Shown one piece after another: positions 26,380 through 34,911 of a stretch of 40,642 nt of DNA. The stretch is from Mycobacterium sp. (GTDB taxonomy: Bacteria; Actinomycetota; Actinomycetes; Mycobacteriales; Mycobacteriaceae). Every line of letters begins with the position of its first letter. The first letter of the stretch is position 1. The position numbers were made by a program, and so were the translations under genes. The DNA lies in assembly GCA_003987775.1 (NCBI GenBank), contig RXJD01000041.1, positions 51,251-91,892 of the forward strand. The letters run 5' to 3'. The notes beneath the pieces are model-generated. The model saw only the letters and a list, made by a program, of their open reading frames with translations. It was not told the DNA's origin and did not search any database.

Positions 26380-27480
26380 TCAGGGCGTGGGCAAAAAGAC
26401 GTTGTGCAGCGCCGCACTCGTTCGGGCATTTTCATCTGCAAGCGAATTGAGCAGCGGCGCGAGCCCAGCGAATCCGGTTGATTCTCTGGTGATGCGGTCG
26501 AACGGCCAGCGGCCTTCAGCGAGGATCTCGAGGGCTGCCCGGTAGGCGGGATACTCCACGCCGAGTGCGCCTACGACGTGTAATTCTTTATACACCAACA
26601 AGTCTGGTTCAAACCGGGGTGCGCCGCCTCGCCCGCGGGTGCCGGCCACCACGACTGTGCCGCCGGGTCTGGCAAGGTCGACGGCATCGGCGAACGCGGA
26701 GGGTGCTTTGGCGGTGACATCGACGACCACGTCGGCAAGCCGCCCGCCTGTCTCACGCTGGAGCGCGGTCGCTGCGTTGTCCTGTGATACATCGATGGGC
26801 AGGTCGACACCGAATGATCTGGCTATGGCCAGTCGTTGTTCGTCGCGTGGGCCGACGCCGGTCATCGCGACGAACGCGGCTCCTGCCTCTTTGGCCGCCA
26901 CGGCCGCGCAGATTCCGCGGATGCCGGGCCCCAGGATCGCTACGACGTCCCCGGCCTTGGTATCGGGGAGAGTGGCCCCCCATTGGATACCGGCGCCGAG
27001 AGGGTTGAACAACGTGGCGAGAACGGGGTCCATGTCTTCGGCAATCGGGAGCAGCATCGCGTCCCACGGAAGCTCCACATGGGTGGCGTATCCGCCCCAT
27101 AGGCCCGCGCCGATCTCCACGTCGACGAACCCGAACATGGTGGCGATGCCGTTCGCCGCGCACCGCCGGTATTCGCCGCGGCGGCACTCGGGGCAGTCTC
27201 GGCAGGACCGGAACACCTCAACGGCCACGCGCTGGCCGGCTTGTACACCCCAGCGTTGGCTGGCCGAGGTGCCGACATGTTCGACGACGCCGACGATTTC
27301 ATGCCCTGGAACGAACGAGAAGCCGGCAGGCAGGTGTCCGGTGAATTGTTCGTGATCCGTTCCGCACAAACCGCATGCTTCAACTCGCAGTATAGCACCC
27401 CGGTCACCGACGTCGGGAATGGTCATCCGGCGTCGCTGCAGACTCCGTGGTCCGGTCAGCACCATCGCCTCGGCGATCAT
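26380..27480 (-). CDS. Zinc-dependent medium-chain alcohol dehydrogenase
   Basis: 366-residue MDR-family dehydrogenase. Catalytic zinc residues C39 (EACGLCGTDHEQF) and H60-E61 (FVPGHEIVGVVEHVG); structural zinc cysteines C93, C96, C99 and C107 (CRDCPECRRGEYRRC). The cofactor domain has VVAILGPGIRG. It would oxidise an alcohol or reduce an aldehyde with NAD(P). ATG 27480 overlaps the stop of the upstream thiolase-like gene (ATGA), which makes it preferable to the longer frame starting inside that gene, and shows that both act in one operon. Substrate unknown; the context suggests an alcohol intermediate of lipid or xenobiotic breakdown. Confidence 0.92.
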   Translation of the reverse strand: MIAEAMVLTGPRSLQRRRMTIPDVGDRGAILRVEACGLCGTDHEQFTGHLPAGFSFVPGHEIVGVVEHVGTSASQRWGVQAGQRVAVEVFRSCRDCPECRRGEYRRCAANGIATMFGFVDVEIGAGLWGGYATHVELPWDAMLLPIAEDMDPVLATLFNPLGAGIQWGATLPDTKAGDVVAILGPGIRGICAAVAAKEAGAAFVAMTGVGPRDEQRLAIARSFGVDLPIDVSQDNAATALQRETGGRLADVVVDVTAKAPSAFADAVDLARPGGTVVVAGTRGRGGAPRFEPDLLVYKELHVVGALGVEYPAYRAALEILAEGRWPFDRITRESTGFAGLAPLLNSLADENARTSAALHNVFLPTP

Positions 27481-28970
27481 GGAAGCTCGAATCCGGTGAA
27501 CGACCCGGTGTTTCGGAGGCACACCGTTTTACCGACGTACATTTCCCCGCCCATCGCCTCGGCGATCTGCGGATCGTCACTGCGTGCGACGACTCTTCGC
27601 CCGTCGGACAAGTGCGCGATGATCGGAGTCCATCGAGGTCGCCCGTCTCGGTCGTAGACAACCGTGTATCCGTCCACTGTCGCGCGACCGGTCGCCTCGC
27701 CGACGCCTGCGACGGCCAGCCGCGATGAATCGATGCGAGCTTGTTCGACTGCGGTGTCGAGCAGGCTCCACCCGGCTGGCGGCGGGGTGGCCGACCACAC
27801 ACCGACCGAATGCTTCGTCGAATACCACCCGAGGCCGGTGACGAGTCCGGCATCGGTGGGGTCGCGTCTGCACCGTCGGACCATCTCAACAATCGAGTGG
27901 CTGACGTAATTGTTACCAGGGCCGCCGTGATAAGGCAGCCCTCCGGTTACTGTGAGGCCTCTGCCGTCGAGGGGGTCCACGTCGAGAGCCTCGGCAGCCA
28001 TCTGAATTGCCGACGGGAAGCAGGAGTAGAGGTCGAACCACCGAATGTCGTCGGTGGTCAACCCGCCCGAATCGAGAGCCTTTTTTGCCGCTACCTCGAT
28101 ACCCACCGAGCGGCTGAGGTCCGGCCGTTCCACGGGGAAGTACACGTCGTTGCAGGTCGCTGCTGACCAGGGAAAGACCCAACGATCGCGCGCGACGCCC
28201 AATTCGTCGGCCACCTCGGCCGCCATGAGGATGAAGGCGGCAGCCATGTCGACGGACATGATGCTGTTGAGCAGCTTGGGATAGGGCACGCACACCATGC
28301 GGTTTTCCGCGGTGACTTCGCTGAGTTCGGTGGCACTTCGTGCGCGCGGGAACCAGGCCTGCTCGGGATGGCGTGCCGCCTCGGCTGTCAACGGTGCCAT
28401 CAGCGTGCCCAGCCACTCCCGCTGGGCATCGAAGTCACGGCCGTGGCGCGCGGCGATCGCGGACTCGAAGATGGGATACACCTCGTGCGGCCAACTCAGA
28501 CCCACCGACAGTTCGGCTTGACTCAGCCCGGGGCGGGCGTCGCCCAGGGATTCGTCGCCGGAGCGGGGCGGGGGCGGCGAGTTGAGAAGTCCCCCGCCCT
28601 GGAGCTTGCGCGCGCAATGCCCGCTCTCCGCCCCGACGACCAGGACGACATCTGCGCGACCCTTGGCTATTTCGCCACCCAACACCTCGACGAGATACTG
28701 CGGGGTGTTTCCGCCGACTGGACAGCTGATGCGGCGGGCGGGACCGATGCGCATCGCTTCGGCGATCCTGCTGGCGGGATTGTCGCGCGGGATGACCAGG
28801 ATGCCGGGAGTCGCGACGGTGTCGATGCGCCGCTCGACCGCGCGACCTGCGTCTCTGACCGCGCGGCGTGCGGCCTCCACCGCCAAGTCGATCGGGTCCA
28901 CGAAGTCGTCCCCGCGATGGGTGACGTCGCCCACGCCGACGACAACCGGGGTACGCGCTTCTACCGACAC
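27477..28970 (-). CDS. Thiolase-like protein, TLP1 type
   Basis: 497-residue thiolase-fold protein with an extra C-terminal domain (from about residue 410, GEATGRATVDGYTVVYDRDG onward), the layout of mycobacterial TLP1 proteins. The N-terminal half has VVVGVGDVTH and a segment SCPVGGNTPQYLVEVLG in which Asn (N88) stands where thiolases carry the nucleophilic Cys. The late motif GGLPYHGGPGNNYVSHS keeps the glycine-rich loop with a His. It is probably a CoA-ester binding or condensing protein and not a normal thiolase; TLP1 function is not established. GTG 28970 start. First gene of a three-gene minus-strand unit with the alcohol dehydrogenase and AhpD-like genes, divergent from tetR. Confidence 0.85.
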   Translation of the reverse strand: MSVEARTPVVVGVGDVTHRGDDFVDPIDLAVEAARRAVRDAGRAVERRIDTVATPGILVIPRDNPASRIAEAMRIGPARRISCPVGGNTPQYLVEVLGGEIAKGRADVVLVVGAESGHCARKLQGGGLLNSPPPPRSGDESLGDARPGLSQAELSVGLSWPHEVYPIFESAIAARHGRDFDAQREWLGTLMAPLTAEAARHPEQAWFPRARSATELSEVTAENRMVCVPYPKLLNSIMSVDMAAAFILMAAEVADELGVARDRWVFPWSAATCNDVYFPVERPDLSRSVGIEVAAKKALDSGGLTTDDIRWFDLYSCFPSAIQMAAEALDVDPLDGRGLTVTGGLPYHGGPGNNYVSHSIVEMVRRCRRDPTDAGLVTGLGWYSTKHSVGVWSATPPPAGWSLLDTAVEQARIDSSRLAVAGVGEATGRATVDGYTVVYDRDGRPRWTPIIAHLSDGRRVVARSDDPQIAEAMGGEMYVGKTVCLRNTGSFTGFELP

Positions 28971-29000
28971 CGGCGCCCGCTCAGGGCCACGGGGCTGACT

Positions 29001-29026
29001 TGAGACATAACTGCGATGGTGTCATG
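29001..29026. promoter_or_regulatory. Operator-like site A between the TLP1 gene and tetR
   Basis: TGAGACA, 12 nt, TGTCATG. The GACA-N12-TGTC core recurs with identical spacing at 29698-29723. A wider inverted repeat TGACTTG/CAAGTCA (28996-29002 and 29035-29041) frames the same place. Likely binding site of the adjacent TetR regulator; inferred. Confidence 0.5.
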
Positions 29027-29072
29027 TGCGTGAGCAAGTCACAATGGTGCGCGCTCGCGGCATACTGGCTGA

Positions 29073-29702
29073 GTGGCGACGAAGTTGTTGAGATGGGGCG
29101 CCGCCGCGCCGACAGATCGTGGGTCCGCTCGCGACCGGTTGCTCGATGCTGCCGAGCGGTGCCTCGAGAGTTGCGGTGTGGTGGGCACGACCATGGAGGA
29201 CATCGGCAGAACAGCGGGTGTGTCCAGGGCAACGGTGTATCGCTACTTCCCCAGTCGGGAGGCGGTGATGTCGGGCGTCATCATCCGCGCCGCCGAGCGC
29301 TATCTCGACCGCATCAGCCCGCGGATCGCCGCGCACGCCGACCTGGGCTCCGCGCTCGTCGATTTCGTGGAATACACGGTTGAAGCCGCGCGCCGCGAAG
29401 AGATCATCGGATTGTTGTTCGGCAGCGACGAGGAACTCGCCGGCGTGGGTCTCGCGGCGGGGACCTCGACGTCCCTCTTCGAAATCGTCACCGAATTTCT
29501 GCGTCCCGTCTTCACCAGACACTGGAGTTGCGTGGAACCGGGCGTCTCCGTCGACGACGCCGCCGAGTGGGTTGTCCGCACGATACTGAGCCTGCTGACT
29601 GTTCGAGGGCCGCGGGAGCGCAGTCGTGACGGACTCCGGGCGTTTCTTTCGAGGTTCCTCCTTCCTGCGATCGTGGCGGGTGGCCAGCGTCGACAGGTGT
29701 GA
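29073..29702 (+). CDS. TetR family transcriptional regulator (first)
   Basis: 209-residue one-component repressor. The N-terminal helix-turn-helix spans about 20-65 (RDRLLDAAERCLESCGVVGT, then MEDIGRTAGVSRATVYRYFP, with the characteristic YRYFPSREAV end); the rest is a helical ligand-binding domain. GTG 29073 has no ribosome binding site, but a -10-like CATACT (29061-29066) ends 6 nt before it, so the message may be leaderless. It lies between the divergent TLP1 operon and the thioesterase gene, and shared operator-like sites stand on both sides, so these genes are its probable targets. The ligand is unknown, perhaps an acyl-CoA. Confidence 0.92.
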   Translation: MATKLLRWGAAAPTDRGSARDRLLDAAERCLESCGVVGTTMEDIGRTAGVSRATVYRYFPSREAVMSGVIIRAAERYLDRISPRIAAHADLGSALVDFVEYTVEAARREEIIGLLFGSDEELAGVGLAAGTSTSLFEIVTEFLRPVFTRHWSCVEPGVSVDDAAEWVVRTILSLLTVRGPRERSRDGLRAFLSRFLLPAIVAGGQRRQV

Positions 29703-29723
29703 CAACTACGGCGTAATGTCTCA
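29698..29723. promoter_or_regulatory. Operator-like site B before the thioesterase gene
   Basis: TGTGACA, 12 nt, TGTCTCA: an inverted repeat with 6 of 7 arm positions matching. It shares the GACA-N12-TGTC core with site A (29001-29026), and ATGTCTCAA here is the reverse complement of TTGAGACAT there. It lies over the tetR stop, 27 nt before the thioesterase start. Confidence 0.5.
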
Positions 29724-29749
29724 ACCGCAGCCGAGGTAGGAGGCCGGAA

Positions 29750-30193
29750 GTGTCTGTGCAATTCACCACGTTCAACGAAGAGGTCGCTGAGCAACTAAAG
29801 AGCGCAGCAGAAACCACGGGTGGGTTGGCCGGTTACCTCGGCTTCCGGCACACGGAATTCACCGCGGGACGGCTCGTTGCGGAGATGGACGCACGCGACG
29901 ACCTGAAGACGCCTTTCGGCAACCTGCATGGGGGCTGCTTGTCGGCCATGGTCGACCACTGCCTCGGAGTGGTGTTTTATCCCGTGATTCCGACGGGATC
30001 CTGGGTCGCGACGACGGAGTTCAAACTGAATCTGCTTCGTCCTGTCTCCAGTGGCACGTGCGTAGCCATGGCTGAGATCATCTCGCTGGGCAGAACCAGC
30101 GGGGTGGCGCGGATAGACATCAGCAACGACGGCAGAGCGGTGTGTGCGGCCCAGGGCACCGTCACCGTCGTCGCACCGAAGACGAACTCCTGA
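29750..30193 (+). CDS. PaaI-type hot-dog thioesterase
   Basis: 147-residue single hot-dog domain. The motif FGNLHGGCLSAMVDHC is the HGG/acidic active-site signature of PaaI-like acyl-CoA thioesterases, followed by the core strand TTEFKLNLLRPVSSG. It would hydrolyse a CoA thioester in the cytosol. GTG 29750 with a strong AGGAGG at 29738-29743. Its TGA overlaps the next ATG (TGATG), so it is coupled to the alpha/beta hydrolase. Substrate unknown. Confidence 0.9.
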   Translation: MSVQFTTFNEEVAEQLKSAAETTGGLAGYLGFRHTEFTAGRLVAEMDARDDLKTPFGNLHGGCLSAMVDHCLGVVFYPVIPTGSWVATTEFKLNLLRPVSSGTCVAMAEIISLGRTSGVARIDISNDGRAVCAAQGTVTVVAPKTNS

Positions 30194-31104
30194 TGCCTGC
30201 ACACAGAGCAAGTGATTCGTCGGCCCCTGTCGTCGAGCGCGTGCAAACGGCGGACGGGCTGTCGCTGGCCGTCGACCTCTACCGCTGTGACGCGCCGCGG
30301 GCGGTTGTGTTGCTCCTTCACGGCGGCGGTCAGAGCCGACATGCCTGGGACGTCACCGCCCAACGCTTGCATCAGCGGGGCTACACGGTTGCCGCGTACG
30401 ACACCAGGGGACACGGGGACAGCGACTGGGACCCCGACGGACGCTATGACATGGACCGGCTGGGGTCCGACCTGCTGGCCGTGCGCTCATTCGCCGATTC
30501 CGGCCGCCCAGTTGCCGCGATCGGGGCTTCGTTGGGCGGTTTGACCATTCTCGGCACGCACTTGCTCGCCTCGCCGGAGCTATGGCGGGCCGTCGTCCTG
30601 GTTGACGTCACCCCGCGAATGGAGATGCACGGCGCCCGCCGAGTCGTAGCGTTCATGGCAGCACACCCCGAAGGTTTCGACAGCCTGAAGTCGGCCGCTG
30701 ACGTGATCGCCGCCTACAACCCGCACCGTCCTCGCCCCGAAAACGTCGACGGCCTCGAAAAAGTTCTCCGGCTACGGACAGATGGTCGCTGGGTCTGGCG
30801 ATGGGACCCTGCGTTTGTGATGTCGAATTTCCAGTTCCTCCAGGGTGATTTAGATGACGGCGCAGAGGAATTCGAGATGATGAGCGCAATTCTTGTCGAT
30901 GGCGCCCGCCGAGTATCCGCGCCGACGCTGCTGGTCCGCGGCCTGCTATCCGACATCGTCTCCGAAGAGACAGCAAAGGATTTCCTCACCTTGGTTCCCC
31001 ACGCGCAAACCGTCGACGTTTCGGGCGCGGGCCACATGATCGCCGGCGACAACAACGACGCATTCTCGACAGCAGTCACCGAATTCCTCGACAGGACCAT
31101 ATGA
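30193..31104 (+). CDS. Alpha/beta hydrolase
   Basis: 303-residue alpha/beta hydrolase-fold protein. Oxyanion-hole region LLLHGGGQSRHAWD, nucleophile elbow GASLGG with S113, and the catalytic His in GAGHMIAGDNN (H281). The acid is probably the Asp in LLVRGLLSDIVSEE. The ATG at 30193 overlaps the thioesterase stop, which decides against a longer frame that starts inside the thioesterase gene. Could act on esters, epoxides or C-C bonds; the class alone does not decide. Probably in the TetR-controlled transcript. Confidence 0.9.
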   Translation: MPAHRASDSSAPVVERVQTADGLSLAVDLYRCDAPRAVVLLLHGGGQSRHAWDVTAQRLHQRGYTVAAYDTRGHGDSDWDPDGRYDMDRLGSDLLAVRSFADSGRPVAAIGASLGGLTILGTHLLASPELWRAVVLVDVTPRMEMHGARRVVAFMAAHPEGFDSLKSAADVIAAYNPHRPRPENVDGLEKVLRLRTDGRWVWRWDPAFVMSNFQFLQGDLDDGAEEFEMMSAILVDGARRVSAPTLLVRGLLSDIVSEETAKDFLTLVPHAQTVDVSGAGHMIAGDNNDAFSTAVTEFLDRTI

Positions 31105-31117
31105 ACTCTGCTGTCGG

Positions 31118-31149
31118 TTGACTGTCCGTGTAGGGATGGCGCCTATCCT
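31118..31149 (+). promoter_or_regulatory. Probable leaderless promoter of the second tetR
   Basis: TATCCT (31144-31149) ends 6 nt before the ATG at 31156, and no ribosome binding site lies between. TTGACT (31118-31123) is a possible -35, although the 20-bp spacing is long. The arrangement fits a leaderless mycobacterial transcript. Confidence 0.4.
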
Positions 31150-31155
31150 GCTCCT

Positions 31156-31776
31156 ATGCCAGCTGAACCAGTGCGGATGTCGTTCCGCCGACATGTGCGT
31201 GAACAGGTTCTTAGGGCGACACGAGAACTCACCATCGAGAAGGGCTGGGATCAGGTCCGGATGAGCGAGGTTGCCGAATCGGTCGGCGTCTCCCGCCCGA
31301 CGTTGTACAAAGAGTTCGGCGACAAACAGGGGCTCGGTGACGCGCTTGTGGTGTCAGAGGGCCAGCGCTTTCTGGAAGGCATTCGTGCCGTCCTTGCCGA
31401 ACATGTGGGCGATGTGCAGGGCGGCATCACCGCAGCGGTGCAGTTCACCCTCTCTGAAGCAGAAGGCAGCCCGCTCCTCAAGGCAGTTCTGACATCCAAC
31501 CCCTCGGGGAATGATGGCGGTGGCTCGTCGTCTACGGGGGTCCTTCCTCTTCTGCCGACCTCGGCTTCCCTGCTTCAGCTCTGCTCCGGGGCTCTGACCA
31601 CGTGGTTTAACGACCACTTCGCCGATCTCGACCCCGAAGACGTCGAGGACGTCGCAGATGTTCTGGTGCGACTGACAGTGAGTCATGTTGTACTCCCAGC
31701 CGCGGACATCGTCACCACTGGTGAGCGGATCTCCCGCGTAGCACTCAGGTACCTGGGAGTTGTCCACAGTTTGTGA
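31156..31776 (+). CDS. TetR family transcriptional regulator (second)
   Basis: 206-residue TetR-type repressor. Helix-turn-helix at about 15-60 (ATRELTIEKGWDQVRMSEVA then ESVGVSRPTLYKEFGDKQGL). The C-terminal domain has no recognised signature. It is 51 bp downstream of the alpha/beta hydrolase but appears to have its own promoter, and it converges with the ferredoxin reductase gene. Its target could be itself, the hydrolase genes or the P450 operon; the sequence does not show which. Confidence 0.9.
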   Translation: MPAEPVRMSFRRHVREQVLRATRELTIEKGWDQVRMSEVAESVGVSRPTLYKEFGDKQGLGDALVVSEGQRFLEGIRAVLAEHVGDVQGGITAAVQFTLSEAEGSPLLKAVLTSNPSGNDGGGSSSTGVLPLLPTSASLLQLCSGALTTWFNDHFADLDPEDVEDVADVLVRLTVSHVVLPAADIVTTGERISRVALRYLGVVHSL

Positions 31777-31806
31777 CCAGCAAGCTTTCGCGACCTATGC
31801 ATCTGA

Positions 31807-31824
31807 GCAGACGGCAGAGTCTGC
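31807..31824. terminator. Hairpin between convergent genes
   Basis: GCAGAC (31807-31812), 6-nt loop, GTCTGC (31819-31824), in the 84-bp gap between the convergent tetR and ferredoxin reductase genes. Short but perfect; could act in both directions. Confidence 0.35.
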
Positions 31825-31860
31825 GGAGTTTCGAGCGCATGATTTTACCGTCGCAGGATG

Positions 31861-33060
31861 TCAGATCGAGCCAGCGAGGAGGTCTGAGCGGTCAACCCGG
31901 AGTTGCTCGCTGATGGCCCGCTTACTGGACATGAAATCCCGAGGACGATTGACGCAGTCGGCGGCGATGAGTTCGCCCTCGCGGAAGTAGAAGCAGCTGA
32001 AGTCACGGTCACGCGACGGGTCACCACTGAGCAACAGTTCGTCGTATCCGGCGTTGAGACCGGCAATCTGGAGTTTGAGATCGTACTGGTCGGACCAGAA
32101 CCACGGAAGCGCAGCGATTGCGCTGTGTTTTCCGCAGATTGTCGCCGCAGCGATCTTGGCCTGCTCGCCGGCGCTCGATACGGATTCCAAACGAATACGC
32201 GAGCCGTATCGAGCCATGGCGTGGCTGGTGCAGTCGCCGGCGGCCATGATGTCGGGGTCGTCGGTGCGGGCTTGGTCGTCAATCACGATGCCGTTGTCGA
32301 CGGATAATCCTGCGGCCGAGGCGAGCTCGGTATTCGGCACCACACCGACGCCGACGATCACCAAGTCGGCGGGGATCGATTCGCCGTCAGCCAGCACCAC
32401 CTCCTGCACCCCACCGTTACCCGAGAAGGCTTCGACGAGAGCGTGTGTTCGGATCTCCACTCCCTCGCCGCGGTGGATTCGCGTGTAAAACGCGGAAACC
32501 TCCGGCGCGGTGACCCTTTCGAGTACACGCTCGGTTGCTTCGAGGACAGTGACGTTCAAGCCGAGCGAACACAGCGAGGCCGCCGTTTCCAACCCGATGT
32601 AACCGCCGCCCACGATCACAACCCTCCGACCCGGTGTAGCGGCGGCACGGATCAACTCGACGTCTGCAGCGGTACGCAGGTAGTGAATTCCGGGAAGATC
32701 CAACCCTGGTGTGGGGAGTCGTCTGGGCCTTGCGCCGGTGCACAACGCGAGCTTGGTGTAGGCCAGCGTGTCGCCGGTGCTCAGAGACACACGCTTGGCA
32801 CACCGGTGGATCGCGTCCACGGTCGCATTCAAGAGTCGAATGTTCTGCTTTTCGTAGAAATCAGCGCCGCGAATCAGAAGGTCGTCGAGGCCGTTCTTGC
32901 CGGCCAGGTATCCCTTCGACAACGGAGGCCGGTGGTAGGGCAGTCCCCCCTCGTCGCCGATGAGCACGACCTCCCCAGCCCACCCCTCCCTCCGAAGATT
33001 GGCTGCCAACTGCGCGCCGGCGTGGCTCGCGCCGACGATCACCGCTCGTTCAGGAGTCAT
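31861..33060 (-). CDS. NAD(P)H-dependent ferredoxin reductase (FAD)
   Basis: 399-residue flavoprotein of the putidaredoxin/rubredoxin reductase family. FAD-binding VIVGASHAGAQLAANLR at the N-terminus, NAD-binding VVIVGGGYIGLETAASL in the middle (about 148-164), and the second FAD motif IMAAGDCTSH (about 270). It would pass electrons from NAD(P)H to the [2Fe-2S] ferredoxin encoded two genes upstream, which then feeds the P450. ATG 33060 overlaps the P450 stop (ATGA), so the three proteins are made from one transcript. Confidence 0.93.
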   Translation of the reverse strand: MTPERAVIVGASHAGAQLAANLRREGWAGEVVLIGDEGGLPYHRPPLSKGYLAGKNGLDDLLIRGADFYEKQNIRLLNATVDAIHRCAKRVSLSTGDTLAYTKLALCTGARPRRLPTPGLDLPGIHYLRTAADVELIRAAATPGRRVVIVGGGYIGLETAASLCSLGLNVTVLEATERVLERVTAPEVSAFYTRIHRGEGVEIRTHALVEAFSGNGGVQEVVLADGESIPADLVIVGVGVVPNTELASAAGLSVDNGIVIDDQARTDDPDIMAAGDCTSHAMARYGSRIRLESVSSAGEQAKIAAATICGKHSAIAALPWFWSDQYDLKLQIAGLNAGYDELLLSGDPSRDRDFSCFYFREGELIAADCVNRPRDFMSSKRAISEQLRVDRSDLLAGSI

Positions 33061-34445
33061 GCACTCGGCTTGGGAGTGAGGCGAACCATCAGCTTGCTGA
33101 TACCCCTGACGAAATTCGATTGCACATACTCGGGTTCGCCGACAACCTCGATGTTCTCAAAGCGAGGGAGCAATTCCTCCCACAGGATTCGAAGCTGCAA
33201 CTCAGCAAGTCGGTTTCCCATACACCTGTGCACGCCGAACCCGAACGAAATGTGATTGCGGGCGTTGCTCCTATCGATGATCAACTCATCGGCCCGCTCG
33301 AAGACACGCTCATCGCGGTTACCAGAGGCGTACCACATCACGACCTTGTCGCCCTTGCGGATGAATTGCCCGTTCAACATGATGTCTTTTTTCGCGACTC
33401 GGCGCATGTACGCCAACGGGGTCTGCCAGCGAATGATCTCGGATACCATGTTGGGAATCAGGTCAGGGTTCGCCTTCAATTTCTCGAACTGATCGGGGAA
33501 CTGGTTCAAGGCGAGAACCCCTCCGCTCATCGAATTGCGAGTCGTGTCGTTTCCCCCGACGATCAGCAATACCAAATTGCCGAGGAATTCCATCGGGCGG
33601 TCGATGAGATCCTTAGTGTCCTCGTTGGCCTGCAGCATCGTGATCAGATCGAAGCCCGGTCGCTCCCCGTTGGCGGTACGGGCCGCCTTGTCATGCCAGA
33701 GAGCGCTGAGCCCCTTCGCCATGTCGACCATGCCACGAAACACTCTGTCGTTGTCGGAAGGACCACCATTGGCTTGCTCCATGGAGGTGGCGAGGTCCGA
33801 CCATTCCACGAGCTTGTGACGCTGCTCGTACGGGAAGTCCAGCAGGGTCGCGAGCATGCGCGCTGTCAGTTCGATGGAGACGTGGTGTACCCAATTGAAC
33901 GGCTGATCCACCGGTAGATCGTCCAGCACTTCCTGGACACGCGAGCGGATCAGCCCCTCCATCTCGCGCAGGTTCTTCGGCGCGACAACCCCTTGGACGG
34001 AAGCGCGCTGCAAGTCGTGTTGTGGCGGATCCATCGCGATGAACATGGCGATGTCCATAAAGCGGGGCGGTCTCCCGATGATGATGAACGGCTCTGCGGA
34101 GAAAGCCTCGTGGTTCTTGTCGACGGCGATGATGTCCGCGTGGCGGGTCACCGACCAGAACGGGCCGAACGGACTGTGAGCCTGGTAATGCACCGGCGCC
34201 TCGTTGCGCACGCGTTCGAAGTAGGACTTCCAGCGGCCTTGGCGGTAGAGGAACGGGTTGCTGAGATCGATGTCGGCGATATCGACGTCCTCGACCGGGG
34301 GAATGGGCGTCTCGGTGAAGATCTTCTTACCATTGGTTCCGGTTACCCACCGGCGTGTCTTGTCGTACACGTGCGCGCCGCGGATTTGCAGCTCCAGAGG
34401 CACGGCAGACTGGGCTTTGGCGGCCACTGCCGGGGGAATACTCAT
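33057..34445 (-). CDS. Cytochrome P450, CYP153 family
   Basis: 462-residue soluble P450. I-helix GGNDTTR (297-303), K-helix ExxR EIIR (336-339) and the heme-binding loop FGFGVHRCMGNRLAELQLR with the axial Cys C408. The last motif with RLAELQLRILWEEL is close to that of CYP153 enzymes, which hydroxylate the terminal carbon of alkanes and similar chains. ATG 34445 is chosen because GGAGG lies 7 nt upstream; an ATG 21 bp earlier is in frame but lies before this site. Ferredoxin, P450 and reductase are consecutive, as in known CYP153 operons with an AraC regulator. The natural substrate is inferred only from family. Confidence 0.9.
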   Translation of the reverse strand: MSIPPAVAAKAQSAVPLELQIRGAHVYDKTRRWVTGTNGKKIFTETPIPPVEDVDIADIDLSNPFLYRQGRWKSYFERVRNEAPVHYQAHSPFGPFWSVTRHADIIAVDKNHEAFSAEPFIIIGRPPRFMDIAMFIAMDPPQHDLQRASVQGVVAPKNLREMEGLIRSRVQEVLDDLPVDQPFNWVHHVSIELTARMLATLLDFPYEQRHKLVEWSDLATSMEQANGGPSDNDRVFRGMVDMAKGLSALWHDKAARTANGERPGFDLITMLQANEDTKDLIDRPMEFLGNLVLLIVGGNDTTRNSMSGGVLALNQFPDQFEKLKANPDLIPNMVSEIIRWQTPLAYMRRVAKKDIMLNGQFIRKGDKVVMWYASGNRDERVFERADELIIDRSNARNHISFGFGVHRCMGNRLAELQLRILWEELLPRFENIEVVGEPEYVQSNFVRGISKLMVRLTPKPSA

Positions 34446-34475
34446 TATTGTTTCCTCCAAATCCATGACGTTGTT

Positions 34476-34796
34476 TCAGAGCTGGAACTCAGGTAGCTCG
34501 ACCGTCAAGCCATCCCATGCCTCGGAGGCGGACATCTGGCAAGACAGCCTCGACGTCCGCTGACGCTCGGGGTTCATCGCGAGCATCTCCTCTTCGTTGG
34601 CGCCGCAGAGTCCCACCGTGTCCGACCACTCGGGAGCGACGATCACGTGGCACGTTCCGCATGCGGCTTCCCCTCCACAATCGCCGTCGATGCCGGGCAC
34701 CGCGTTGTTGACCGCAATCTGCATCAAGGACTGCCCTTCGGCCAAGGGGGCTTCGTACTTCTCGCCGTCGTGAGAGACGAAGGTGACGACTGCCAT
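34476..34796 (-). CDS. [2Fe-2S] ferredoxin (P450 redox partner)
   Basis: 106-residue putidaredoxin/adrenodoxin-type ferredoxin. Cluster ligands C40, C46, C49 and C86 (DGDCGGEAACGTCHV and RLSCQM) show the C-x5-C-x2-C...C spacing. ATG 34796 has GAGGAGAG about 6 nt upstream. First gene of the operon, 30 bp ahead of the P450 gene; carries electrons from the reductase to the P450. Confidence 0.94.
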   Translation of the reverse strand: MAVVTFVSHDGEKYEAPLAEGQSLMQIAVNNAVPGIDGDCGGEAACGTCHVIVAPEWSDTVGLCGANEEEMLAMNPERQRTSRLSCQMSASEAWDGLTVELPEFQL

Positions 34797-34911
34797 GATT
34801 AACTCTCCTCAATTTGGAACTTCTCTATTTAGTGTTGTCACGCGTGAACCAGCGTCGCTAGGCTCGCAGGAGTCAAAGAGTTGTGTTTTTAGCTCACGCG
34901 CAGGGAGGCAC
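34797..34911. promoter_or_regulatory. Divergent promoter region, ferredoxin-P450 operon and araC-type gene
   Basis: 115 bp between the two divergent starts. It holds a perfect 10-bp palindrome TCACGCGTGA (34838-34847) and a second GCTCACGCGC further on, near the regulator start; the shared CACGCG core makes these candidate sites for the AraC-type protein. No clear -35/-10 pair was identified. Confidence 0.45.
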
